NCBI GenBank assembly: GCA_050261515.1 | Contig: JBLNDJ010000049.1 | Coordinates: forward strand, 1-47,073 | Length of the DNA: 47,073 bases | Direction of reading: 5' to 3' | DNA from: JBLNDJ01 sp050261515 | Lineage (GTDB): Bacteria > Acidobacteriota > Terriglobia > Bryobacterales > Bryobacteraceae | Shown here: positions 16,025-23,797 of the stretch, one piece after another | How the letters are laid out: each line of letters opens with the position of its first letter | Position numbering within the stretch: the stretch's first letter is position 1 | Notes under the pieces: model-generated | The model's database searches: none | Told to the model about the DNA's origin: nothing | The model's input: the letters and a program-made list of their open reading frames with translations, nothing else | Position numbers and translations under genes: made by a program

Positions 16025-17116
16025 ATGCGCTCGGCGGCAATGCGTTCGCTGCCCGTGGACCCGCTCGAATCCGCGCGCGCGGCGGGTTTGCGGTACGTCA
16101 CCGATTTCATGCCCGGCATAGGGCGGAAGCGCGCGGGCAAGAGTTTCACCTACACCGGGCCGGACGGGAAGCCGGTTCGGGATAAGGCAACTCTCAAGCG
16201 CATCCGGTCGCTCGTGATTCCTCCAGCCTGGACGGACGTCTGGATCTGCCCGCTGGCGGCCGGCCACTTGCAGGCCACCGGCCGCGACGCGAAGGGCCGC
16301 AAGCAGCACCGCTATCATTCGCTCTACCGGGCCGTCCGCGATGAGGTCAAATACACGCGCATGGCCGCGTTCGCGCAGGCGCTGCCCGCTCTCAGAAAGC
16401 GCGTGCGGGAGGATTTGGCGAAAGAGGGAGTGCCCCGGGAGAAGGTGCTGGCGGCCGTTGTGCGGCTGCTCGAGGTGACGCTCATCCGCGTGGGCAACGA
16501 GGAATACGCGAAGGTAAACGGCTCCTTCGGCCTCACCACCATGCGCGACGAACACGCGGAGGTGTCGGGAGCGAAGATCCGATTCCGCTTCCGGGGCAAG
16601 AGCGGCAAGGAACACGAGATCGAGCTGAGCGACCCCAGGCTCGCCAGGATCGTGAAGCGCTGCCAGGACCTGCCCGGCGAGGAGCTGTTCCAGTACGCGG
16701 AGGACGACGGCACGGTGCGGAACGTCTCCTCGGACGATGTGAATGCGTACCTGCGAGAGATCACCGGCCAGGATTTCACAGCGAAGGACTTCCGAACCTG
16801 GAACGGCACAGTGCTCGCGGCGATCTGGCTGGCGGAATTCGAAGCCGCCGAAAGCGAGACGCAGGCCAAGAAAAACATCGTGGCCACCGTGAAACAAGTG
16901 GCCGAGCGCCTGGGCAACCGGCCCGCGACCTGCCGCAAATACTACGTGCACCCCGCCGTGCTCGAAGCCTACGCTGACGGAGAACTGCGCGAACGCCTTG
17001 CGCCCGCGGCGCAACTGAGCGCGGTGGACGGGCTGACGCCGGTCGAGGTCTGCGTAGCAAAGCTGCTAAACCGCCTGGCTAAGCACGGCCAGCGCGATCA
17101 ACAGCACAGCGGATGA
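16025..17116 (+). CDS. DNA topoisomerase IB (poxvirus-type)
   Basis: This 363-aa enzyme relaxes supercoils through a 3'-phosphotyrosyl intermediate. The bacterial type IB signature residues are present: HRYHSLYR (96-102), TLIRVGNEEYAKVNGSFGLT (152-171), a basic FRGKSGKEH loop (189-197), FRTWNGT (256-262), and CRKYYVHP (303-310) with catalytic Tyr307. ATG 16025 is the usual start; ATG 16040 would also work. The 3' end overlaps a convergent small membrane-protein gene by 51 nt. Confidence 0.9.
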   Translation: MRSAAMRSLPVDPLESARAAGLRYVTDFMPGIGRKRAGKSFTYTGPDGKPVRDKATLKRIRSLVIPPAWTDVWICPLAAGHLQATGRDAKGRKQHRYHSLYRAVRDEVKYTRMAAFAQALPALRKRVREDLAKEGVPREKVLAAVVRLLEVTLIRVGNEEYAKVNGSFGLTTMRDEHAEVSGAKIRFRFRGKSGKEHEIELSDPRLARIVKRCQDLPGEELFQYAEDDGTVRNVSSDDVNAYLREITGQDFTAKDFRTWNGTVLAAIWLAEFEAAESETQAKKNIVATVKQVAERLGNRPATCRKYYVHPAVLEAYADGELRERLAPAAQLSAVDGLTPVEVCVAKLLNRLAKHGQRDQQHSG

Positions 17117-17329
17117 CGTCGCCCCGCCCAGAGCAAACCCGTAGCTTTCCCGATCCGGCCCGCTGCGGCGCAACACGATCGCCCTCACCCCGCAGAACAC
17201 GCACCACACGATCAGAAACAGGGCCAGGAGAAACAGGGCCGCCACAAAGCTCCCCAGAAACGCGATGAAGACCGCGGCCGCGCAAGCCCCGAGCGAAATC
17301 AAAACCGCCTTCACGAAGCTCCGGCGCAT
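17066..17329 (-). CDS. Small predicted membrane protein (87 aa)
   Basis: The frame encodes MRRSFVKAVLISLGACAAAV and goes on with hydrophobic stretches at about 8-45 and 67-86 separated by the charged loop LRRSGPDRESY. This gives two to three membrane segments, which is hard to obtain by chance opposite a soluble enzyme. It overlaps the end of the topoisomerase gene by 51 nt on the other strand. No family is recognised. Confidence 0.5.
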   Translation of the reverse strand: MRRSFVKAVLISLGACAAAVFIAFLGSFVAALFLLALFLIVWCVFCGVRAIVLRRSGPDRESYGFALGGATSSAVLLIALAVLSQAV

Positions 17330-17351
17330 GGCCTCATTCTATACAATCAAT

Positions 17352-17424
17352 CGGCGTTTATCTGCGTTCATCTGCGGCTAATAATGTTTTTTATTCAGCC
17401 GCCGATGAACGCAGATAAACGCAG
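17352..17424. repeat. Large inverted repeat of the ATCTGCGTTTATCTGCGTTC type
   Basis: The left arm (17352-17379) and right arm (17397-17424) are reverse complements at 26 of 28 positions, separated by an A/T-rich 17-nt loop. The arms contain the words GCGTTTATCTGCGTTCATC and its complement. This word family recurs as intergenic repeats in many unrelated bacterial genomes. The arms end 9 nt before the metallophosphoesterase start, so the structure could affect its expression or stop transcription from the left. Confidence 0.7.
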
Positions 17425-17433
17425 ATGATATAA

Positions 17434-18054
17434 ATGGCATATAACGTGAAGCTGCTCGTGTTCTCCGATATCCACGGCGACTACGCGGCGCTCGAGCGTC
17501 AGATGGCGGTTGAAGCCGATTACTACATCGCCGCGGGCGACCTCACGAATTGGGGCCGGGATCTGGACCGCTCGGGCGAAATTCTTCGCTCGCGCGCGGA
17601 TCGCGTTCGCGTGCTGCCGGGCAACCACGAATCCGAGGCCCAGATCGCCGCGTTTGCCCGCAAGTTCGGCCTCACCGATTTTCACGGCCGGAGCTTCGAG
17701 GCCGGTGGCTTCCACGTCGCAGGGCTCGGGTATTCGAGTCCTACGCCGTTCAACACGCCCGGCGAATACAGCGAAGGCGAGATCGCGCAACGGCTCGCGC
17801 CCTTCGCCGCACTCTCGCCGCTCATCTTCATCTGCCACTGCCCTCCGGCCGGGACGGCGCTCGATCGCGTCCGCGAAGGCGTCCACGCCGGAAGCCGCTC
17901 GGTGCGCGAGTTCATCGAGAAGCACCAGCCCGCCGCGTTCTTCTCCGGCCACATCCACGAGGCCGCGGGCGCCACGGTGCAAATGGGAGCGACCCGGTGT
18001 TTCAGCCCCGGAAAACGGGGCTTTTTGTTCGATTCTGCTACACTGGAACGATGA
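17434..18054 (+). CDS. Calcineurin-like metallophosphoesterase
   Basis: All the dinuclear metal-binding motifs are present in this 206-aa protein: SDIHGDY (11-17), AAGDLTNWG, LPGNHES, ICHCPPAGT, and FFSGHIHEAAG. This is the class of small phosphodiesterases or phosphatases; the substrate cannot be told. The gene ends in ATGA overlapping the start of prfB, and its last 50 nt contain a terminator-like hairpin. The start ATG 17434 follows the large inverted repeat closely and lacks a strong ribosome-binding site. Confidence 0.85.
   Translation: MAYNVKLLVFSDIHGDYAALERQMAVEADYYIAAGDLTNWGRDLDRSGEILRSRADRVRVLPGNHESEAQIAAFARKFGLTDFHGRSFEAGGFHVAGLGYSSPTPFNTPGEYSEGEIAQRLAPFAALSPLIFICHCPPAGTALDRVREGVHAGSRSVREFIEKHQPAAFFSGHIHEAAGATVQMGATRCFSPGKRGFLFDSATLER
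18004..18026 (+). terminator. Intrinsic-terminator-like hairpin inside the phosphoesterase gene, just before prfB
   Basis: AGCCCCG (18004-18010), loop GAAAA, CGGGGCT (18016-18022), then TTTT (18023-18026) form a canonical stem and T-run. It lies within the last codons of the metallophosphoesterase and 25 nt before the prfB ATG. It may attenuate read-through into prfB. Confidence 0.5.
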
Positions 18055-19176
18055 ACGAGGAACTCGACCGCGAGTACACCGCGCTCCGCCAGCAGGCCGA
18101 AGCTGTGCGGAGCTATCTTTGACCCCGCCACTAAGAAATCCGAGCTAGCCAAAATCGAAGAGCAGGTCAGTGCGCCCGAATTCTGGAGCCATCCCAACCA
18201 GAAACTGCTCCAGCAGCGCAAGCGCCTCGAAGAGACGCTCGCCGACGATTCGCGCGTTGCACTCATGATGTCGGACCTCGACACCCTCTTCGAGCTTCAG
18301 CACGAGGGCGAGGACGTTTCGGGCGATATCCGCCAGGAACTCCGCAAGCTCGGCGAACGGCTCGAAAGGCTCGAGACCGAGATGCTGCTCTCCGGCGAAA
18401 ACGACTTCCGCGGCGCCATTGTCGAAATCCACCCCGGCGCCGGCGGCACGGAGAGCCAGGACTGGGCCGAGATGCTGCTCCGCATGTATCTCCGCTGGGC
18501 CGAGCGCATGGGCTTCGAGACCGTCGTGACCGACCGGCAGGAGGGCGAGGGCGCGGGCATCAAATCGGTCACCTTTGAGGTGAACGGCGAGAACGCTTAC
18601 GGCCTGCTGCAATCCGAGGTCGGGGTGCACAGGCTCGTCCGCATCTCCCCGTTCGATGCCAACGCGCGGCGCCACACGTCGTTCGCCTCCGTCTTCGTCT
18701 ATCCGCAGATCGACGACGAGATCAAGATTGAGATCAAGCCCGAAGACCTGCGTGTGGACACCTTCCGCGCAGGCGGCAAGGGCGGCCAGCACGTCAACCG
18801 CACCGATTCGGCTGTCCGGATGGTGCACATTCCCACCGGCATCGTCGTCCAGTGCCAGAACGAGCGGTCGCAGCACAAGAACCGCGACATGGCTCTGAAA
18901 CAGCTTCGCGCGCGGCTCTATGAGCACGAGCTGGCGAAAAAACAGGCCGAGGAGCGGAAGGTTGAGGCCTCGAAGGCCGATATCAACTTCGGCAGCCAGA
19001 TTCGAAGCTATGTCCTGGCGCCGTACAGGCTGATCAAGGACCACCGCACGAAGCTCGGCGTCGGCGACGTGGATCGTGTCCTCGATGGCGACCTGGGGCA
19101 GTTCCTGCATGCGTTTCTGGTGTGGAAGCGCACGGGCCGCATCGCCGGCGACGGCAAGGAAGAGTTGCCGGATTGA
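18051..19176 (+). CDS. prfB: Peptide chain release factor 2, with programmed +1 frameshift
   Basis: RF2 ends translation at UGA and UAA. The frame from ATG 18051 meets TGA at 18120-18122 after codon 23, in the context TAT CTT TGA C. Shifting +1 after CTT 18117-18119 continues at GAC 18121 and gives a 374-aa protein, normal for RF2. This is the classic autoregulatory frameshift, with GGAG (18109-18112) as a short Shine-Dalgarno-like stimulator. The product shows SPFDANARRHTSF (stop recognition) and RAGGKGGQHVNRTDSAV (the GGQ catalytic loop). The start overlaps the stop of the phosphoesterase gene. Confidence 0.93.
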
Positions 19177-20108
19177 GCGAGCCGGGTGAGATCGAACGCG
19201 CCGCGGAGCTGATCCGCGCGGGAAAGCTCGTCGCGTTTCCAACCGAGACCGTGTATGGGCTCGGCGCGAACGCGCTGGATGCCGCTGCGGTAGCACGCAT
19301 TTTCGAGGTGAAGCGGCGGCCGACAACCAGCCCGCTCATCGTTCATGTCACCTCGATCGAGATGGCGCGCGGATTGGCGTCCGCGTGGCCGGATGCCGCC
19401 GCAGCACTGGCCGGATGCTACTGGCCCGGCCCGTTGACTTTGATTCTGCCCAAGCAGCCGCAGGTGCCGGATATCGTGACCGCGGGGCTCGGGACCGTGG
19501 GGCTGCGTATGCCGGCGCATCCGATGGCTCTGGCCCTGATCCGCGCGGCCGGCGTCCCCATCGCGGCGCCGAGCGCGAACCGGTTCACCGAGCTTTCGCC
19601 GACCACGGCCGCGCACGTGCGCGAAGCGCTCCCAGCGGGTGTCGATCTGATTCTGGACGGCGGCGCGACCCGCGTCGGGATCGAGTCGACCGTGCTGTCG
19701 CTGGCCGGCGCGAAACCTGTGCTGCTGCGGCCCGGCATGGTGTCCCAGCGCGAGATCGAAGAGCTGATCGGGCCCGTGGAGGTGGCAGGCGAGGCGGGTG
19801 AGGGCAGCCACCTCTCGCCGGGGATGCACCATCGCCACTACAGCCCCAGGACTCCGGTCCTGCTCGTCACCGAGGGTCGCGTACCGGTAACCGGCCGCGG
19901 CGCATACCTCGGGTTCGGCGGCAAGCCTGTCGCGCCGGCCGGCGTGGTCTCGATGCCGTGCGACCCGGCAGGGTATGCGGCCGTCCTTTATGAGACGCTG
20001 CACCGCCTCGATCGCGGGGGACTCGACTGGATCGCGGTGGAGCGCCCCCCGCAAGCTCCTGAGTGGACGGGCGTTATCGACCGGCTCGAGCGGGCTTCCC
20101 GGAAATAA
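19173..20108 (+). CDS. L-threonylcarbamoyladenylate synthase (Sua5/TsaC family)
   Basis: The enzyme makes threonylcarbamoyl-AMP for the t6A37 modification of ANN-decoding tRNAs. It shows VAFPTETVYGLGANALD and KRRPTTSPLIVHV, then PLTLILPKQP, VGLRMPAHPMA, APSANRFTELSPTTAAHVRE, and STVLSLAG. The extra C-terminal part with SPGMHHRHYSP marks the longer Sua5 type. TTG 19173 is favoured because it overlaps the prfB stop as TTGA; ATG 19122 inside prfB is the alternative. The pairing with prfB groups two translation-quality genes. Confidence 0.85.
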   Translation: MSEPGEIERAAELIRAGKLVAFPTETVYGLGANALDAAAVARIFEVKRRPTTSPLIVHVTSIEMARGLASAWPDAAAALAGCYWPGPLTLILPKQPQVPDIVTAGLGTVGLRMPAHPMALALIRAAGVPIAAPSANRFTELSPTTAAHVREALPAGVDLILDGGATRVGIESTVLSLAGAKPVLLRPGMVSQREIEELIGPVEVAGEAGEGSHLSPGMHHRHYSPRTPVLLVTEGRVPVTGRGAYLGFGGKPVAPAGVVSMPCDPAGYAAVLYETLHRLDRGGLDWIAVERPPQAPEWTGVIDRLERASRK

Positions 20109-20148
20109 TTCCGTAAAGATTTAGCGGCCTCTCGCCGATAGAAGACGT

Positions 20149-21021
20149 GTGTACACCCCGCAAGCGGCCACCGTCAACCGTGGCGCCAGATCATGGGTGG
20201 TGAAGAGCCTCAACCCGCTGCCTGTGATCGCCGTGAGGCTGATGCGGCTGGTGGCCTCGGACGACGTCGTCTTCCGTCGCGCGGCGGGCCTTATCCAAGC
20301 CGACCCTGCATTCACGGCGGAGGTGATGCGGCTGGCGAACTCGCCTATCGTCGGCTGCCGCGAAAACGTCCACGGCGTTCTCCATGCGATCGCCGTTCTG
20401 GGATTGGACCGGCTGAAAGGCCTGGTCATGACCGTGGCGCTGCGAAACCTGCTGGCCTCGACGCTCCATATCCCCGCGCTGCTCCGCTGCTGGCGCCACA
20501 CGGTAGCGTCCGCGCTGGTGTGCGAAGAGCTCGCCGGCGCCTGCTGGCTCGAAAAGGACAAGCTCTATACGGCGGGAATGATGCACGACCTGGGCCGCCT
20601 GGCCATTCTGGCGACCTATCCCGACGACTACGCGCATCTGCTTGACCAGGCCGACGAGGCCCCGCCCGGCGAATTCGACCTGCTGGCGGGCGAGCGCGCG
20701 CGTTTCGGCGCCGACCACACCGAAGTCGGGGCCTGGCTGGCTGAGGAGTGGGGGTTTCCGTCCGAGTATCGGGACATTGCGGCTCATCATCACGACGTCC
20801 CGCCCGCCGGCGCCCGCTTCGACGTCGACGTTGCGGTCCATCTGGCGTGCCGGATTGCCGATGCGCTCGGCTTTCAGGTAGCGGGTCCCCCGGCCGCCGC
20901 GGGGTTCGCCGAATTCCAGGAGGACTTTCCAACCTGCGAGTGGGAACGCGTCAAGCCACAGGACGAACTACTGGTCGAGGTCGCCGGGAGGCTCAACGCG
21001 CTTGAATGCAGCCTGACGTAG
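20149..21021 (+). CDS. HDOD-domain protein
   Basis: The protein consists of one HDOD domain (HD-related output domain), seen in LPVIAVRLMRLVASDDV, FTAEVMRLANSPIVG, IAVLGLDRLKGLVMTVALR, the HD-like GMMHDLGRLAIL, and AEEWGFPSEYRDIAAHHHD. Such proteins act in signalling and stress or motility control, but no partner domain is attached here. GTG 20149 has no clear ribosome-binding site; a GTG at 20197 is an alternative. It converges on the HD-domain gene with one nucleotide between the stops. Confidence 0.75.
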   Translation: MYTPQAATVNRGARSWVVKSLNPLPVIAVRLMRLVASDDVVFRRAAGLIQADPAFTAEVMRLANSPIVGCRENVHGVLHAIAVLGLDRLKGLVMTVALRNLLASTLHIPALLRCWRHTVASALVCEELAGACWLEKDKLYTAGMMHDLGRLAILATYPDDYAHLLDQADEAPPGEFDLLAGERARFGADHTEVGAWLAEEWGFPSEYRDIAAHHHDVPPAGARFDVDVAVHLACRIADALGFQVAGPPAAAGFAEFQEDFPTCEWERVKPQDELLVEVAGRLNALECSLT

Positions 21022-21022
21022 G

Positions 21023-21583
21023 TCAGACTCCCTCGAGGCCGAGTTCGGCGGCGCGCTCCTGCATGGCCCGGATCGAGAAAGCGATGTGCTCGTCGAGATC
21101 GACGCCCAGTTCGCCGGCGCCCCGGACGATGTCGTCGCGGCTCACCGCGCGGGCGAAGGCTTTATCTTTCATTTTCTTGCGGACCGACTTCGTATCCACC
21201 TCGGCCAGGCTCTTATGCGGCTTGACGAGCGCGACGGCCGTGATGAACCCCGCCAGTTCGTCGCAGGCGAACAGGGTCTTCTCGAGCAGCGACTCGCGGC
21301 GAACGCCCGATTCATGGGCATGCGACAGGATGGCGCGCCGGATCTCTTCGGAGACGCCCCGCTCCGCCAGGATCGGCTCGCCTTTCATGGGATGCTCCTC
21401 CAGCGTCGGGTGGATCTCCCAATCGAAATCGTGCAGCAGCGCCGTGACACGCCACTTCGCCTCGTCCTCGCCAAACTTCCTCGCATAAGCGGCCACGCAA
21501 GTCTCGACCGCGAGCGCATGCTTCCGCAGCCCCTCCGACTTCGTGAACTCGCAAACGATTTCCCAAGCCTGTTCCCGGTCCAT
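21023..21583 (-). CDS. HD-domain hydrolase
   Basis: This 186-aa protein has an HD-superfamily pattern: LRKHALAVETC with His22, LLHDFDWEIHP with H51-D52, and LSHAHESG further on. These are metal-binding positions of HD phosphohydrolases. Cytosolic proteins of this length often carry names such as HDIG-domain protein. The ATG at 21583 starts MDREQAWEIV. The frame is open upstream only by chance. The substrate is unknown. Confidence 0.75.
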   Translation of the reverse strand: MDREQAWEIVCEFTKSEGLRKHALAVETCVAAYARKFGEDEAKWRVTALLHDFDWEIHPTLEEHPMKGEPILAERGVSEEIRRAILSHAHESGVRRESLLEKTLFACDELAGFITAVALVKPHKSLAEVDTKSVRKKMKDKAFARAVSRDDIVRGAGELGVDLDEHIAFSIRAMQERAAELGLEGV

Positions 21584-21696
21584 AGCTCTTACAGGATACC
21601 CGGACCGGCAGCCGCAACCCGGGCGTGGCGGAGCCGCGATCCGGCGCGCCGGCCGACAGCGGGGCCGCAGCCGCATACCTGCCTCGTCTGTCGTGC

Positions 21697-21702
21697 TATA
21701 TT
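21697..21702 (+). promoter_or_regulatory. Extended -10 element of tRNA-Ala
   Basis: TGCTATATT (21694-21702) is an extended -10 sequence, 21 nt before the tRNA. No -35 hexamer is recognisable, consistent with an extended -10 promoter. Confidence 0.4.
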
Positions 21703-21723
21703 GATGGAGTCCCACCCACGCAC

Positions 21724-21799
21724 GGGCCTGTGGCGCAGTTGGGAGCGCGCTTCCATGGCATGGAAGAGGTCGTGAGTTCGAATCTCACCAGGTCCACCA
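21724..21799 (+). tRNA. tRNA-Ala(GGC)
   Basis: The 76 nt fold into a full cloverleaf. The acceptor GGGCCTG pairs with CAGGTCC and contains the G3-U70 wobble that identifies alanine tRNAs. The anticodon stem CTTCC/GGAAG encloses the loop ATGGCAT, with anticodon GGC. The T-arm is GTGAG TTCGAAT CTCAC, and CCA is encoded at 21797-21799. Confidence 0.95.
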
Positions 21800-22007
21800 A
21801 AATTTCTTTCTATAACTTACGTACGCAATTTCGGCATTCCCGCATCATGCCCCACGCTTCCAGGCGCTACTATGACGTGATTTCGCGGGAGCCCAGGGGG
21901 TTCGACGATCCTGACGGCCCTCTCCTCTGCGGGCGCGCTCGTCCCAGCTTGCGAATGCGCCCAGAGTCTTCTGCAGTGTATCCGGGGAAGACTAGCCCAA
22001 CCGCGTG

Positions 22008-23441
22008 CTACGGCGGCGAGTACTTACCCCCGCTCCACGTGTCCGTCTTCTCCCGGACCTCCAGCTTGCCTAACGAGTACCAGCCATCCGGCTGCCGGCC
22101 TTCGATCGCCAGCTTCACCTTGGGCTGCTGCGTTTGCGGATCGAGAATCGCCAGGCTCAGCTCATACTCGCCCAAAGGCAGGTCCGCCGGCAGGTAGACC
22201 CCATCATCGTAGACGCTGTCGCCGGGAAGCCATTTCCGGATGTCCGCCGCGGTCTGGAGCACCACCGTCCGCTGCGCGCCTTTCAGCCGCAACGCCAATG
22301 GGAAGGCGCGGTAAATCGGCGCCACCCCCTTGTTCTCCCACCAGGACGAGAACCCCAGCCTGCCATGCGGGCTCGCCGCCACGGGGTAGGAGAACTTGCG
22401 CAGCACGAACCGGTAGCCCATGCGTCTCAGCCACTGGTCCACCTTCGGCTGCCACTCCTCCGGCACGGCCGACGATTTGTTGTTGAACGTAGAGATGTGC
22501 CATTTAAGCGATTGCTCGATGATATAGTCCAGGTCCCATCCCTTCTCTTTCCAGGTCTGCATTACCCCGCACGCTTCAAGCGACACCGGCGCCGTCATCC
22601 ACGCATTCTGCAAGCCAGACTCCACCAGGGTCTGCGGATAGTAATCCAGCATGTGGCACCACCCCGGAAAGGCGCCCCAGCCCGGGCGGATGTTGCCCAT
22701 ATCGCCCAGGCAGTCGAACCGCACCCCCACGTTGAACTGCGCGGCGTATTCATTGCGGTCCTCCATCTGAATTACCAGCGGAGTGGTGCGGAAGGTCTCC
22801 AGGTAGCAGGCCAGCAACGCGTCCTTAGTAGCGCGCGTGAGCAGTTCCGTGCCCGCCGCCTCACCCCAAGCCCCGACGATGGAAATATCCACCAGCTCCA
22901 GATCCGGGTGCCCATCGTAGCGTTTTCCCAGTTCCCGAACAAAGCCGCCGAAGTGCTTCAGGTAATGCGGGTCCTCGGGGTTGGTCATCCATTTCTTGAG
23001 CGGCAGCTTTCCGGTTTCGTCCCCCACCATAGCGCGGTACCAGGCAGGCACATCTTCCTTGGCGTTGGTGCCGTATGGCGCCACGCGAAGCATGAGGGTC
23101 TGACCGCGTTCGTGCGCTGTTTTGATCGCGGTGTCGATGAGGTCCCAGCGGTATTTGCCCATGTCGGGCTCGAGGAACCGCCAGTAGACGCGGAAGTAGG
23201 CCACCGTGCTGAGCGGCTGACCTTTCACGTGCAGGTCGCCGTGAAACGGCTGGTATTCGATGGGATATCCCTCGGTCCAGCGAGTCCCCTGGTTCAGCGA
23301 GTCGCCGTTGAATCGCTGAAACGTGGTGAACCCGATTCCGGGATTGACCAGAATTTCATTGCTCTCTTTGGGCCGCACGATGACCGTATCGAGGCCGGCC
23401 GCGAACGAAACCGCCGCGACGAAAAAAGCAAGAAGCCGCAA
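22008..23441 (-). CDS. Exported DUF4832 protein with glycosidase-like barrel
   Basis: The 477-aa protein starts with the signal peptide MRLLAFFVAAVSFAAGLDTV. The next part, NEILVNPGIGFTTFQRF and STVAYFRVYWRFLEPDMGKY, is typical of DUF4832 proteins, which have a beta-galactosidase-like (GH42-related) TIM barrel followed by a C-terminal beta domain. ELVDISIVGAWGEAAGTELL carries a possible catalytic Glu. The length is usual. It is a single gene flanked by the tRNA on one side and a broken regulator on the other. The substrate is probably a plant or microbial polysaccharide, by inference. Confidence 0.75.
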   Translation of the reverse strand: MRLLAFFVAAVSFAAGLDTVIVRPKESNEILVNPGIGFTTFQRFNGDSLNQGTRWTEGYPIEYQPFHGDLHVKGQPLSTVAYFRVYWRFLEPDMGKYRWDLIDTAIKTAHERGQTLMLRVAPYGTNAKEDVPAWYRAMVGDETGKLPLKKWMTNPEDPHYLKHFGGFVRELGKRYDGHPDLELVDISIVGAWGEAAGTELLTRATKDALLACYLETFRTTPLVIQMEDRNEYAAQFNVGVRFDCLGDMGNIRPGWGAFPGWCHMLDYYPQTLVESGLQNAWMTAPVSLEACGVMQTWKEKGWDLDYIIEQSLKWHISTFNNKSSAVPEEWQPKVDQWLRRMGYRFVLRKFSYPVAASPHGRLGFSSWWENKGVAPIYRAFPLALRLKGAQRTVVLQTAADIRKWLPGDSVYDDGVYLPADLPLGEYELSLAILDPQTQQPKVKLAIEGRQPDGWYSLGKLEVREKTDTWSGGKYSPP

Positions 23442-23579
23442 GTTGTCCTCCGTACGGCAATCGTAGCAAGTGAGGACGGGTTCCAGGAAGAACGTCGGCG
23501 AGCACGCCGGCGGTCAGGGCATCGATACCCCGGCGCCGAGGTGCGGCCGTTACGCGGGCGCGAACGGTCTTTCTCCGGC

Positions 23580-23693
23580 CTATCTTGTGCGGTTCCTCGG
23601 AGCCCCGCGCGACAAGTCTTGCACGCGTGCGTTCTCGAACCCGTCGCGCGCGAAGACCCGGCGGGCTGCACCGGTGAGGCGCCAGCGCGTTAA
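23580..23693 (-). pseudogene. N-terminal fragment of a TetR-type regulator
   Basis: On the minus strand, a short frame reads GAARRVFARDGFENARVQDL, matching the first helices of TetR-family DNA-binding domains. The recognition helix (usually A-G-V-S-x-G-T-x-Y) is missing, and the frame ends shortly after. TetR repressors are often divergent from RND efflux operons, so a lost local repressor fits. The rest of the 356 nt between 23442 and 23797 shows no other gene. Confidence 0.4.
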
Positions 23694-23797
23694 AATTGCC
23701 GGGTCCTGCCTCTTTTGCGAACCCTGCGTGTCACCCTCAGAATCTCCTGAAAATGTACACGGCTGCATGCTTTTAGCGTGGGACTCAGGAGGGGCAG

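Noticed and set aside
18120..18122. In-frame TGA early in prfB as a sign of a pseudogene or sequencing error
   Set aside because: The context CTT TGA C is the known programmed +1 frameshift of RF2 and the downstream frame is fully conserved.
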